DNA from: Hyparrhenia diplandra
Lineage: Eukaryota; Streptophyta; Magnoliopsida; Poales; Poaceae
Assembly (NCBI GenBank): GCA_015847255.1
Contig: JADLZK010013191.1
Span: 140,260 to 204,259 of the forward strand
DNA length: 64,000 bases
Reading direction: 5' to 3'
The notes under the pieces were generated by a model, which was given only the letters and a program-made list of their open reading frames with translations, ran no database searches and was not told the origin of the DNA. The stretch's first letter is position 1. Each line of letters begins with the position of its first letter. The translations under genes and the position numbers were made by a program. Positions 32,380 to 43,304 of the stretch are shown piece after piece.

Positions 32380-34320
32380 CACTACTAAAAGAACAATTTT
32401 TTGAGACGCTTTATTTCTTTTAGGGACGGCTCAATATGAAACCGCCTCTTAAAATGGTTCCCGAAATCAGCTGCCACTGAAAATGTATTTGTAGGGGCGG
32501 CTAGTATTTTCAGCCGCCTCTACAAATGCACCGTTCAGATATGGCTCTAGATCCAGCTACCCTACAAATGGATTTCTAGTGGTGGCTAGATTTAGAACTA
32601 CCTCTAAAAATGACCACCACACAGGGTGTGTTTGGTTGAGTTGTGTCATTGGAAAAAGTTGTTGCGGGCTTTGAAAGAGCTGCTTTGGCTAGTGGGTTGT
32701 GAGAAATCTGAAAGTTGTTTGGTTAGACAGCCGTGGTTTCTTGGAAAATCCGCTGTCAACAGACCCCACATGTCATATGTGATCCCACATAACCACCATG
32801 TTGATATTTCTCTGTTTTTTCTGCACGAAGAGGAAGCAGGAAGCTGGGGCGAGGGGAAGTGGACCTCGCGGTGGCAGCGCAGCTCACATTCGCGGTGGAG
32901 CTCGCAGCAGTGGTGCATGGAAACATTCGTACCTATTCTGTACAGTCTTCGAACTTCCAATTCACACATTTCACAACAGTCAATCATCAGTGTTCCAATC
33001 ATGCGCCAACATGTTGTCTACAATCTCAATACTGATTTTACTCGCCAGAGATGCTGTCTTCTAAGAAGACGAGCAAAAGAGGGAAAAGCAACGAACTACG
33101 TACGGAACGCAGGCACCCGGCGGAGCACTTGTGTTGTGGCTACGCAGTAGCACACCCAGCGCCCAATGCTGGAGGATGGGGGATCAGGTACGGCCAGGGA
33201 AAGAGTTGGCCGGCGGGGCAAGCCAGTCCATGGCACCGGCACCGGCACTCAGTAGGAAGAGGAAGGGGAAGTCTTTCGGCGCCAGGATCAAGAAAAATGG
33301 AGCGGCGACATGATGGGAACAGCTGCTCAGTATTTCGGCGACACGGCCGGCGGTGTCACGGTCCAACCTAGGTTTTTGTCCAGCAGGGAGCTCCGCCCTG
33401 TTTCTCACACCGACGGGGAAGTAATTGGGAAAAACGAACCCACATGCATAATAGCCCATGGCAGGTGGGTAGTTTTTACAAAAACTTTGATCCCACCGCT
33501 GGAAGCTGAAGTGTCCTGAAATTTGTACCAAGTCAAAGCTGCCTTTTTTAGAACCTGCACGGAAGTTCGTCAGCTTTGTTGGCTTTTGACCTTTTTTTCG
33601 GAAGGCAAAGGAGGTTGAAAAGCCCAACCAAATGCGACTGCTAAAATTCATAAGTCCTCACATTTAAATTTGAATTTTGTCAAATATCCTCGGATGGAGA
33701 AATGATAAAAAGAAAAATTGTAGATCTCAAAAGTTATAGACCTTATTAGTTGACAACTTTTTCATTTGATATTACATAATTATGTTTAAAATACTCATAT
33801 TTGAAATTTTAATTATTTAAACACCTCAGATAGGGAAATAACCAAAAGAAAAGTTATAGTTATTTAAAAGTTATACGACTTAGTAGTTGACAACTTTTAT
33901 ATTTGAAATAATCTTTTTTTTTTTTTAGAAAATAGTATTTGAAGTAATCTATTCAAGGAAAATTACGTTTGATTTTTCTCACATTTGAAATTTAAATTTT
34001 CAAACATTTTTGAATTGAGAAACAATCAAAAACCAAAGTTTTGTAGATCTCAAAAAAGTTATACAACTTTGTATTTGATAATATTATGATTTGACTTCCT
34101 TTTATAATCTCAAATACACATTTCAAAATCAGTTGAAGATAATATGATACGCGCATGAGGCTGTCTGGTGGGCTCTCCCCCGTTTCAGATTTTTTTTTTT
34201 TTTTTTTTTTTTTGGGTGCTGTTATGGTTTCAGCCGCTTCTAGATATCCGATTTTTAGAGGCTGGGCAACAGCCTAGAGACGAAAAAGTACCTCTGCCAC
34301 AGCGCTTTTCTATAGTAGTG
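32380..34320. mobile_element. non-autonomous CACTA (En/Spm) element
   Basis: The left end is CACTACTAAAAGAAC. The right end is ...CTATAGTAGTG, whose reverse complement is CACTACTATAGAAAAGC. Subterminal 'ggcggct/agccgcc' repeats lie near both ends (32440-32520, 34225-34275), and 'ttatacgacttagtagttgac' type repeats are typical of the CACTA interior. The 3-bp flanks (GCC and ATC) do not match. No transposase. A further element appears nested at 32626-33640. Confidence 0.72.
32626..33640. mobile_element. possible nested hAT-like fragment
   Basis: It starts GGGTGTGTTTGGTTGAG. The right side 'aaaagcccaaccaaatgcg' is an imperfect inverse. Such ends are common in grass hAT-type elements. The target duplication is not clear and the interior has no recognised gene. 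Confidence 0.4.
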
Positions 34321-35200
34321 ATCAACTTTCTATACAAGGCATAGCACACGGTGGCAACAACCTATACAACATCTATACTGCTATACACTCATACCGAAGA
34401 CGTACAAGCCTAAAACCTTCTGATGCACTATCCTTTAACACCACTGGCCCATCAGTCGTCACAACTCAGCTGTGAGATTGAGGTTCTCTGCAGTCTGCAC
34501 ATATGCTCTCAACTGCCGTGCAAGAAGCGTCTTCATGAAGCCATCTGTAATCTGATCACCTGGACTTTTCGAGCTATTTGGAGGCCACCTAGCTCGTCTC
34601 TCAAAATGATAGTTGATCTCGATATGTTCAGTACGTTCTGGTGTGAAACACATAATTAAAAGACATATGTACCCACAAGATTTCTGCTGTTGTGTTTGCT
34701 ATGGCTACTCTGCTTCTGTGATAGATCGATCTGGATACCACATGGCACAAGCGTTTTGACAAATTTTAACATCGTAATTCCTTTTGGGCTGATTACAGTA
34801 GCATGAGAACGAGATGCATGTGCTGACTTCGTCAATTCGAAAATTTGTTGGTCCAGTCTTCAAAGATGCTCATAGGGATAGAATTTGCATGCGTATGTTC
34901 ATAGGGATGAGTGTTTGTGCGTTGTGAGTGTCTCTTATATATAAATGGTTAAAATGGCCATGTTAAAAACAGAAAAAGCCAAAGATTGGTCGAAACAATA
35001 TCAGTAACTTTGACAATGTGGTTTACGGTCTACCAAGGGACCAAGCGCTCCATACTTTTATTACAACATTTATTTGGATATATGACGTTGATATATAAGG
35101 TAGCTTGCTTGCTGTATTGGAACCTCTACTAGCTAAAGTGAACTATGTGGTCGACCGTGCTGTATTTGAGTATATGACATTGATATATGAGCTAGCTACT
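34321..35200 (-). mobile_element. Ty1/copia polyprotein C-terminal fragment and Au SINE 3' fragment
   Basis: 34459-34653 minus reads PERTEHIEINYHFERRA then DQITDGFMKTL, the end of copia RNase H (RTKHIEIDYHF...DQLADIFTK). Around 34850-34940 'ggtgctcatagggata'-type text (here 'gatgctcatagggatag', 'tgttcatagggatgagtg') is the 3' half of an Au SINE. The rest has no gene. Confidence 0.6.
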
Positions 35201-35273
35201 CTAGAACAGAAATACAGATAACCTCAACTCTCCCAACAATGCCACACAGATAATAGTACGTACTTTTACATGT

Positions 35274-36659
35274 CTAGTTCCCTTTCCAAGACGACAGTGG
35301 AGGCGTCTCTGAATCTTTCCAGGTGTTGAGAAAGGTGATGTGGAGGCGGTCACCTTGGACGACATCTATGGCGGCATAGGACTCGAGCTCGGCCATCTCC
35401 TCCAGCGTGAGCTCCACCGATAGCGCTCGCAGATTCTGGTTGAAGTTGGCGATTTTGTAGTTCCAGGTATGGGACAGACATCGCTTCCCTGGTGGTGAAC
35501 CCAAGCCAGCGCAAGCTGCGATGGTGTGCATCCTTTCCTTGCAGCCATCTGGCTCACACGCTCGAATATTAGCGCATTCTTCTCCATATTCTCTGGCTGA
35601 AATCTTGGTAGATTCTGAAAGAAGATCATATCGAGAATGGCATTACATTCAGTACAGGATGAAGCACAATATCTTGGTAGTCTCTCTGAGTTGGATGGAT
35701 CATGGATAGGAATATACTAGGATACGATAGGATAGGTCACGGTACCTTGCGGAAATCGTCATCTGGCAGCTCGGTGACAAGTTTGGCTCCGCCGGAGAAG
35801 AACCCTCTGCCTAACGGACTGTATGCCACGATCCCAATTCCAAGTTCTCTGAAAATGACAGAACATACATAACAGCATTATGTATGTACCTTGGCTTCTC
35901 TTGTTCAGAGTTTTCCTTCCTTAAGGTACCAAAGCAAACAATGTGGGGATATATATGTACCTGCAGGTTGGGATTATATCTTGTTCAACATCTCTTGTCC
36001 ATAGAGACCACTCCAGCTGGACGGCGGTGATCGGATGAACTGCGTGCGCTCTCCTGATCGTTGATGCCGACGCTTCGGACAGCCCGATGTATTTGATCTT
36101 GCCTTCTTCAACAAGCTTCTTGAGCTCACCCATCTACATATATACATGTATTAGTGCAAGTTTTCAACGCATGAATGCAATGTAAGTACTCCTACGCAAC
36201 TGACTAACTAACCGTGAGCTCGACGGGCACAGTGGTGTCGATGCGGTGCTGGTAGTAGAGGTCGATGCAGTTGACGCCGAGCCGCTGGAGGCTGGCCTCG
36301 CACGCCGCCCGAACGTACGCCGGGTCGCCGCGGATCGCTCTGAGGTCTGGCGTGATACCGAACTTGGTGGCCAGCTGCACCTGCTCCCGTATAGCATCCC
36401 CACCGTGGAGCGCCTTCCCGATGAGGACCTCGTTGGTGTGAGGGCCGTAGACGTCGGCGGTGTCGAGGAAGGTGACCCCAGCCACGACGGCGTGCCGGAG
36501 GAGCGCCACCATGTCGGCCTCAGGCTTGCGCTCGCCGTAGTACGCCGACATGCCCATGCAGCCCAGGCCCTGTGCCGAGACCTCCAGCCCCTGCGAGCCC
36601 AGCTTCATCGTGCGTGGCCGCGGTGGCAGAACACACGCCGGATCACTTGCTGCCGCCAT
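35274..36659 (-). pseudogene. aldo-keto reductase (AKR13-like), gene 1, frameshift in last exon
   Basis: NADPH-dependent aldo-keto reductases of this plant type (perakine reductase / auxin-induced PCNT115-like) reduce aldehydes and ketones. Four exons with GT-AG introns: 36213-36659, 35961-36133, 35746-35848, 35274-35614. Exon 1 encodes MKLGSQGLEVSAQGLGCMGM. The likely catalytic tetrad is D66 and Y71 in FLDTADVYG, K99 in ATKFG and H138 in YYQHRID. Exon 3 reads ELGIGIVAYSPLGRGFFSGG. In exon 4 one base is missing near 35455 relative to gene 2 (after PGTTK), so the normal C-terminus (NFNQNLRALSVELTLEEMAE) is out of frame. The shifted frame stops at 35366. Without the loss the protein would be 354 residues, the usual family length. 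A real mutation and an assembly error are both possible. Confidence 0.85.
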
Positions 36660-37192
36660 GGCTGCTGGTTTGCTGGATCGAATAGACTCTGCCGAGATGC
36701 TTGCTACCGAGGCTGTTGGTGTGGTTGGAGTAGTGCGGTTGTTGTCACGTTCCCATGCACGGCTATTTGTACTTGCAGTAGAACCCAGCAGCTGGCGTCA
36801 CGGAGTGTGTCATGAGGGCTACGAATACTGTACCGGAAGAAGTTGGTGCAAAAGGCCGTAGTTCTGCCTCTCTACTCCCTGTACATGTTGATGATGACAC
36901 AAAGGCAGCTGGCGTAATCGCTTAGGTCATGCCACTCAACTGGAACTGCAAAAGTATTTACAAATGGTCAGGTTTGATTGGTAGAGGAGAGAGTATTTTC
37001 TAGCACGACTTTGACAAATGGACATATTGGTAGAAGTGAGACTATTTTCTCTAGTATGACTTTTACTAATGCTCCGACTTGATTTACAAAGGAAAGAGTA
37101 TTTTCAGGGGCACTAAGGAATCGCTATCCATCTCCAAAAATTGAATATCGGCAGCAAAAAGTAGCAATTTTTCAGGGCAGAGCAGAGGTATA
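36660..37192 (-). promoter_or_regulatory. upstream region of AKR gene 1
   Basis: Shared with 57907-58500 upstream of gene 2, including 'gttgttgtc(a/g)cgttccc' just before the start codon and repeated 'ttacaaatggtcatatttgattgg' type phrases. No confident TATA box was placed. Confidence 0.5.
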
Positions 37193-37194
37193 CC

Positions 37195-37257
37195 TTCAAG
37201 TCTGGCGCTGGCATCCCCAAAAACTTCGATGCCGCTGCCTTTGCGCTTTGGGAATGA
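37195..37257 (+). pseudogene. orphan DUF538 C-terminal tail
   Basis: It begins 'ttcaagtctggcgctgg' and retains NFDAAAFAL.E with TGA at 37255-37257. Only the last ~20 codons of the family are present. It abuts the AKR upstream block. Confidence 0.7.
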
Positions 37258-37543
37258 GGGATCACCAAATGAGACAGAATATTCCGAGCACGTCAAATCC
37301 TCAACCGGTTTAATTAATGCTAAAAACCTTGCAGCATGATCTGTATAATTGCTTGTTGGCTCTGTATTTTTCTCTCCCTTTCCCTTTCTTGGAATAATGA
37401 TGTTCTTTATTGTCTAATGTAAACCAAAAGGATTGTTTGGCTCTGCTAATTCAATGACTCAGCCGGGTTAATGCTAAAAACCATGCTCCATGATCTGTTT
37501 CTTCTTTTCCCTTTCCCTGAATAATGATGTTCTTTATTAAATA

Positions 37544-37660
37544 CTCCCTCCGTTCCAAATTATAAGTTGCTTTAACTTTTATAGTTCATCCTAGCTAGAT
37601 ACATAACTAAATGGATGAACCATAAAAGTCAAAGCGACTTATAATTTGGTAAGGAGGGAG
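37544..37660. mobile_element. Stowaway MITE
   Basis: The ends CTCCCTCCGTTCC and GGAGGGAG are flanked by TA on both sides. The paralogous place in unit B (about 39288-39302) reads 'attaaatataaacc' with no insert, so it entered unit A after the duplication. Confidence 0.9.
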
Positions 37661-37964
37661 TATAAACCAAAATCCATTGTTTGGCTCTGCCAATTCAATA
37701 CTAGCGCTTCCCATGCTACTAGGCTAGCCCACGGAAAAGGACGGTCAAGGCACTTAAAATTTTAGTGGGACATACAAGAAATAGAAGAAAATAACAGCTT
37801 ACAAGTTGGATGAGTTAGACAAGGAAGCTGATTTTTACATCTTTATTATGTTGATTTAAATCTAAGAAGACGTTAAATAAAAAAGTTAGCCTAATTTTAA
37901 CGGGAAGGAGAATCAATATTATACCTAAGAGCAAAGGAGAAAAAAATCTTTTTGGAATTAAGGA

Positions 37965-38660
37965 GAGTTTTTTTGAAAAGGCAAGTTTATTTTATTAATT
38001 TCAAGAATGTTACATCATGGTGATACAGCATCTAGAAATCCTCCCGGCATCTGCCTGAAAAAACACACAGCCCAAGGATAGAAGACAGAAAAAAACATCG
38101 CCAAGGCACCCTATTGGCTATTTGTGCGTAAATTAGACAGCCACCCATGTGCCTGGGCTTAAAAAACTCGTCAGCCACCTACGCCAAGAATTGACAAGTC
38201 GCGACAACCACCTCCCATGAAGTAGGCTTTCTGTATGATGGACCACGTATGGAACCGGTGTGTAATTGAGTAAATAATCTGCAAAGAGAAAGAATGTTTG
38301 TTTTCAAATATAACTATTTCTACATTGCCACAAGGACCAAACCAGAGCTGCCGCTCCTAGTAGAACCAAAGGTTTTAGCTCTTTTTTAAGCCCATCCAAC
38401 CGGCTCCTTAATATAATAGACACATTATGAGGTTTAGGGAGTCCCCAAGCTACATATACAGTGGCCCAAATTAGGCGTGCAAACTGGTAATCTAAAAACA
38501 AAAGTTGTATCATATCATTTATAAGACAGAAACAACATCGTTTATTACCTTGCCAATTCTATTTAGCTAGATTATCTTTGTTTAGGAGTGCACCTCTCTC
38601 TGAATGTAGCATAGAAAGATTTTGATCTCAATAGGGTCTTTTAATTTCTAAAATCGCTTG
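37965..38660 (-). mobile_element. LINE 3' remnant in unit A
   Basis: The minus strand reads FARLIWATVYVAWGLPKPHN and LVLLGAAALVWSLWQCRNS (38304-38513), the tail of a LINE zinc-binding RT domain. The poly(T) at 37970 marks its 3' end. Confidence 0.75.
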
Positions 38661-38941
38661 TTATTGTCACGAGATACAAATACTAATTACTTCCCATTAG
38701 TGGCAAATGGGAAAGAAACTAATAGGTTTCAATTAGAGCAAGAGGAGGATGCAATCAGTGGTGATGCAAAATTTAAAAAAAGTATCACCATATTTTAGAA
38801 GAACTTGTTTAGGTTCCTGAGTTCACATTTGTGACAATGGATGACACTTGAATAGAGGATATTTTCAAGGTACAGAAGTTGAAAATGACCACCTCACACA
38901 AAGCTTTTCGGAATGTAAGGTAAAACTGGCCATTTTTCATA

Positions 38942-39003
38942 TTCAACTCCGGCGCTGGCATCCCCAAAAGCTTCGATGCCACTTCCTTTGCGCTTGGGGA
39001 ATC
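38942..39003 (+). pseudogene. orphan DUF538 C-terminal tail, unit B
   Basis: Copy of 37195-37257 ('ccggcgctggcatcccc', SFDATSFALGE). The stop codon has changed to TCA. Confidence 0.65.
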
Positions 39004-39717
39004 AGGGATCACCAAATGAGACAGAAAATTCCGAGCACGTCAAAGCCTCAGCAGGTTTAATACTAAAAAACCTTGCAGCATGATCTGTATAATTGCTTGT
39101 TGGCTCTGTATTTTTCTCTCCCTTTCCCTTTCTCGTAATAATGATGTTCTTTATTATCAAATATAAATCAGAAGGATTGTTTGGCTCTGCTAATTCAATG
39201 CCTCAGCCGGCTTAATGCTAAAAACCATGCTCCATGATCTGTATAATGGCTTGTGGCTCTGTATTTTGTTTGAATAATGATGCTCTTTATTAAATATAAA
39301 CCAAAACGATTGTTTGGCTCGGCCAAATAAAAACTAGCGCTTCCCATGCTACTTGGCTAGCCCACGGAAAAGGAAGGTCAAGGCAAGTAAAATTTTAGTG
39401 GGACATACAAGAAATAGAAGAAAAACAGCTTATAAGTTGGATGAGTTAGACAAGGAAACAGAATTTTTGCATATTTATTATGTTGATTTAAATCTAAGAA
39501 GACGTTAAATAAAAAAGTTATCCCAATTTTAATGGGATGGAGAATTAATATTATACCGAAGAGCAAAGCTAAAAAATCTTTTGGAATTAAGGGGATCTTT
39601 TTTTGAAAAGGGAAGTTTATTTTATTAATTTCAAGAATGTTACGTCATGCTGATACAACATCTTGAAATTCTCCCTGCCTTTGCAAGACACACAACCCAA
39701 GGATAGAAGACAGAAAA

Positions 39718-40033
39718 AACATCGCCAAGGCACTCTATTGGCTATCAATGCGTAAATTAGACTGCCACATATGCCAAGAAAAGCCATGACAACCACCACC
39801 TATGAAGCAGGCTTATGTACGATGGACCATGTATGGAACCCGTGTGTAATTGAGTAAATAATCTGCAAAAAACATCGCCAAGGCACTCTATTGGTCATCA
39901 ATGCGCACGTAAACTAGACTGCCACCTATGCCAAGAATTGAGAAGCCACGGCAACCACCACCTATGAAGTAGGCTTCTGTAGGATGGACCATGTACGGAA
40001 CCCATGTGTAATTGTGTAAATAATCTGCAAAAA
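39718..40033. repeat. second-order ~155-bp tandem duplication inside unit B
   Basis: 'aacatcgccaaggcactcta' starts both copies and 'aataatctgcaaaa' ends both. Unit A has a single equivalent (about 38095-38290). Confidence 0.8.
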
Positions 40034-40829
40034 GAAAGAATGCTTGTTTTCAAATATAACTATTTCTACATCGCCACAAGGACCAAACCAAAGCTGCCGC
40101 TGCTAGTAGAACCAAAGGTTTTAGCTCTTTTCTAAGCCCATCCAACCAGCTCCTGAACATAATGGACACATTATGAGGTCTAGGAGTCCCCAAGCTACAT
40201 ATACGGTGGCCCAAATCAGGCATGCAAACTGGCAATCTAAAAACAAATGTTGTATCAAAAAACAACATTGTTTATTACCTTGCCAATTCTGTTTAGGTAA
40301 ATTATCTTTGGTTAGGATGACGCCTCTCTCTGAATGTAGCACAGAAAGATTTTGATCTTAATAGGGGCTTTTAATTTCCAAAATCGCTTGTTAATGTCAG
40401 GAGATACAAATACTAATTACTTCCCATTAGTGGCAAATGGGAAACAAAATAAAAACTCTTAGATTTGAATTAGAGCAAGAGGAGGATGCAATCAGTGGTG
40501 ATACAACTAAAGTATCACCATATTTTAGAAGAACTTACTTAGGTTTCTTGAAGTTCACATTTGTGACAATGGATGACACTTGAATAGAGGATATTCTCAA
40601 GGTACAGAAGTTGAAAATGACCACCTCACACAAAGCTCTTCGAATGTAAGGTAAAAGTGGCCATTTTTCATATTCAACTCTAAGACTCTATGGATTCCAT
40701 AAAAAATATCAGGATTTTTCGAACATAATAAAAAGAGAACATAATGGCTCTATTCGAGGAATTCCAAAAAAGGAGAACTCCCACCCACATGTTAAATTTG
40801 GAACTATAATTTGACTACCAAAAAGTAGT

Positions 40830-40980
40830 GATACGAAACAAATCCAACAATATAAACCAATCTGTTTGTTGGACATTAAATTAAAAAAAAATCATCAAGG
40901 TAGCCACTATTAAGATGACAGTAGTAGTCCCAAAATTTATCGGCTCATGACAAACAAAGGTCTGTATTGGGAACACCTAG
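40830..40980 (+). mobile_element. small LINE RT fragment
   Basis: 'caaatccaacaatataaacc' encodes QIQQYKPICLLDIK, matching the LINE at 8200-8260 (QIQQYRPICLLNV). Nothing beyond this piece is readable. Confidence 0.6.
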
Positions 40981-41118
40981 CGTATGCTAGTTAATGCAGC
41001 TGAGACGTGGAGAGAACACCACAATGATCCTTGTCAAGTTCAACGCCCTTTTGCAAGCAAAGTCAAACAAGACTGCACGTCATCTTGTGCGCTGCTTCAC
41101 TGCATAAGCAGCCTTGCC

Positions 41119-41125
41119 TATATAT
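41119..41125 (+). promoter_or_regulatory. TATA box of DUF538 copy 4
   Basis: TATATAT about 110 bp before the ATG. The conserved upstream block AAAGTCAAAC...GCACGTCATCTTG lies 40-60 bp further up. Confidence 0.6.
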
Positions 41126-41234
41126 GTGCTGTTGTTCCATCTCCCATGATACAAACACTTCATCACTCTCAAAAACAACTAGCTACAGTTTACAAGTGCA
41201 GTCTCTTTCTTGCTTCTACACACAGCTGTAAACC

Positions 41235-41664
41235 ATGGCGTCCCAGGCCATCGAAAACCACCGTGCCGGTGCAGTAGTCGTCACTGGAGACGCCACATGC
41301 CGGAAGAAGCCATAGAGCTGCTGGAGGAGCTTGGCCTCCCCAAGGGCCTCCTTCCAATGGAGGACATTCAGGAGTTCGGGTATAACCGCGACACAGGGTT
41401 CTTGTGGCTGGTGCAGGGAAGAAGGAGGTGGAGCACATCTTCAAGAAGATCAAGCAGATGGTGTCATATGCCGCCGAGGTGACGGCATTCGCCGAGAAAG
41501 GCAAGCTGAGGAAGATCAACGGCGTTAAGACCAAGGAGCTGATGCTCTGGCTGAGCGTCGTCGAGGTCTATGTCGCGGAGGCCTCGCCAGAGAAGGTCAC
41601 CTTCAAGACTGGCACTTGCCTCTCTGACAGCTTTGACGCTGCTGCCTTTGCCCTTGGGGAATGA
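41235..41664 (+). pseudogene. DUF538 copy 4, two 1-nt deletions
   Basis: It starts MASQAIENHRAGAVVVTGDA and otherwise spans the whole family length. One base is missing near 41310 (the serine codon after CRKK), giving an immediate TAG. A second is missing near 41416 in the G run of LVQGKKK. Between and after these points the family sequence continues in other frames: GLPKGLLPMEDIQEFGYNRD, then KEVEHIFKKIKQMVSYAAEV to the stop at 41664. Promoter and leader look complete. Either this is a young pseudogene or the two indels are sequence errors. Confidence 0.85.
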
Positions 41665-41980
41665 GGAATCAACCGATGACATACAAATGATAGGAACAAA
41701 AAGCATCAGTGTGCTTATAAGGCTAAAAAGCATTCTCCATGAGCTTATATGACCATTTTAAATCTTTAAATCTGTATAATTGCTTGACTGCTCTATTTTT
41801 TTTTCTCCTTCTCACTTCCAGAATGTTCTATTTTAAATATAAACCAGAAGGACTGTTTTTGCTTTGCTCATTCAATTGATTTGCGTGGCAATTTGAACTT
41901 TTACCTTGGCGAAAGTATACAAATACTGTTATCCTGAAACAGAATCGTGATGGCGGAAGAGAACACATGGAGATCTGAGA
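41665..41980. other. 3' flank of DUF538 copy 4
   Basis: Close to 6322-6600 after copy 1. No gene was seen. Confidence 0.5.
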
Positions 41981-41982
41981 TA

Positions 41983-42220
41983 CTCCCTCCGTCCCATTGA
42001 AATTGTCGTTTTGGACTCCATGCTATTTTGTTTGACCATCGTCGTATTCAAAAATTTTATACAAATATTATTTATTTTTTTGATAATTTATTTTATCATT
42101 GGAGATACTTTAATTATAATTTATTTATTTTATAATTTGATAAAATAATTTGAATAAAATGAATGGTCAAGCACAGTACTCCAAAGTAAAAAATGACAAT
42201 CTCAATAGGGACGGAGGGAA
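41983..42220. mobile_element. Stowaway-type MITE
   Basis: 238 bp with ends CTCCCTCCGTCCC and GGGACGGAGGGAA, flanked by TA at 41981-41982 and 42221-42222. It lies between the 3' flank of copy 4 and the upstream region of copy 5. The DNA resumes at 42223 with sequence paralogous to 24743. Confidence 0.85.
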
Positions 42221-42594
42221 TACACCCTACTACAGCTATGTCTATAGTCGTGAAATCCAGTAACTAATTAAAGGCCATAGCTGCCAACATAATGTTAAAC
42301 GTTATATGAAAAATAGAGTAGCTCTTTGCTAATTTGGACGTTATTATCAGACTCTGTACGTACTCTGATTTTGATAGGCACTCAATCCTGATGTCTTTCA
42401 AGCTCATGTACAGGCAACGTTCCTGTTCAGTGTGCTGGTAGCTCTGTTTTTATGTGTTATTTTCTTCTACAGTTTATATCTGGAAGTTCAATTTCACTAA
42501 CACGATATGGTAGAAAGCAGGTTCTAAACCACAATAAACAGAAGGTCTTCTATATACTTCAAGGGGCAACAATTAACCCTTACAAGTATCGATT

Positions 42595-42750
42595 TATTGA
42601 AGTTGGACATCAAAAGAAATGGTCAATTCTGCAGTTCAGCATGCCAGAGTAGAAAGCACACCGCAATGGTCCATGTCAAATTCAACGTCCTTAGCCAGCA
42701 AAGTCAAACAAAAACGGCACGTCGTCTTGCACTGCTTCTCTGTATATATA
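42595..42750 (+). promoter_or_regulatory. promoter of DUF538 copy 5
   Basis: The TATA box TATATATA is at 42743-42750, about 123 bp before the ATG. 15-50 bp upstream is a block shared by copies 3, 4 and 5: AGTCAA at 42702-42707 (minus-strand TTGACT, a W-box) and CACGTC at 42719-42724 (ACGT core). Conservation among paralogues suggests function, and the link to WRKY or bZIP regulators is inference. Confidence 0.6.
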
Positions 42751-42872
42751 TTCTGTATCACACAAACACTTCTCCATCAATCTGAAGAGCGCCCAGCTAC
42801 AATTTACAGCTACGCCTCTTGCCTGCCCTGTTCTTGTTCGGAGCTCAATTTGTAAAAGCAGATAGAGAAGCC

Positions 42873-43304
42873 ATGGCGTCCCAGGCCATCGAGAGCCACC
42901 GTGCAGGTGCAGAGGTATTCACTGGAGATGCCACCTGCAAGAAGAAGTCCGTGGAGCTGCTGGAGGAGCTCGGCCTACCCAAAGGCCTCCTTCCAATGGA
43001 AGACATCCAGGAGTTCGGGTACAACAGGGAGACAGGGTTCATGTGGCTGGTGCAGGGGAAGAAGAAGGTGGAGCACACATTCAAGAAGATCAAGCAGACG
43101 GTGTCCTACGCCACCGAGGTGACTGCGTTCGTTGAGAAAGGCAAGCTGAGGAAGATCAATGGCGTGAAGACCAAGGAGCTGATGCTCTGGCTCAGTGTCG
43201 TAGAGGTCTATGTCCTGGAGGCGTCACCAGAGAAGGTCACCTTCAAGACTGGAACCGGCCTGTCCGACAGCTTCGATGCTAGTGCCTTTGGCCTTGGAGA
43301 ATGA
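42873..43304 (+). CDS. DUF538 family protein, copy 5, intact
   Basis: A 143-residue intronless plant DUF538 protein. The start at 42873 (MASQAIESHR) is chosen because copies 1 and 4 share it. An in-frame ATG at 42819 would only add leader-derived residues. The family block GLPKGLLP is at residues 34-41, the central lysine-rich stretch GKKKVEHTFKKIK at 62-74, and the conserved end KTGTGLSDSFDASAFGLGE at 125-143. There is no signal peptide or membrane segment, so it is probably cytosolic. The molecular function of the family is not settled. The gene has a TATA box and shared promoter block. Its last 19 codons plus downstream DNA are present three times in tandem (from 43245), but the first stop codon keeps this product normal. 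Confidence 0.92.
   Translation: MASQAIESHRAGAEVFTGDATCKKKSVELLEELGLPKGLLPMEDIQEFGYNRETGFMWLVQGKKKVEHTFKKIKQTVSYATEVTAFVEKGKLRKINGVKTKELMLWLSVVEVYVLEASPEKVTFKTGTGLSDSFDASAFGLGE

Larger units (their letters stand above)
35205..37192. repeat. duplicated block containing AKR gene 1
   Basis: Matches 56397-58500 through the gene, its introns and about 530 bp upstream. Homology stops at 37192 exactly where DUF538 tail sequence begins (at 'acctt'). Confidence 0.75.
37195..38941. repeat. tandem duplication unit A (1.75 kb)
   Basis: It contains the DUF538 tail, its 3' flank, a Stowaway MITE (37544-37660) and a minus-strand LINE 3' remnant. It is followed directly by unit B with the same order of parts. 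The junction reads 'ttcaactccgg', joining the unit end 'ttcaactc' to the unit start 'ttcaagtctgg'. Confidence 0.85.
38942..40672. repeat. tandem duplication unit B (1.73 kb)
   Basis: Same content as unit A without the Stowaway, and with an internal second-order tandem duplication (39718-39870 / 39871-40033). It contains LINE fragments at 40050-40340 on the minus strand. Confidence 0.85.

Noticed and set aside
32626..33150. 174-codon ORF in the CACTA/hAT-like region
   Set aside because: No recognisable domain, and it lies across transposon end sequence.
32377..34323. 3-bp duplication for the CACTA element
   Set aside because: GCC and ATC do not match. The element call rests on the termini and subterminal repeats.
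36246..36815. 189-codon plus-strand ORF opposite AKR gene 1
   Set aside because: Shadow of the GC-rich first exon on the other strand.
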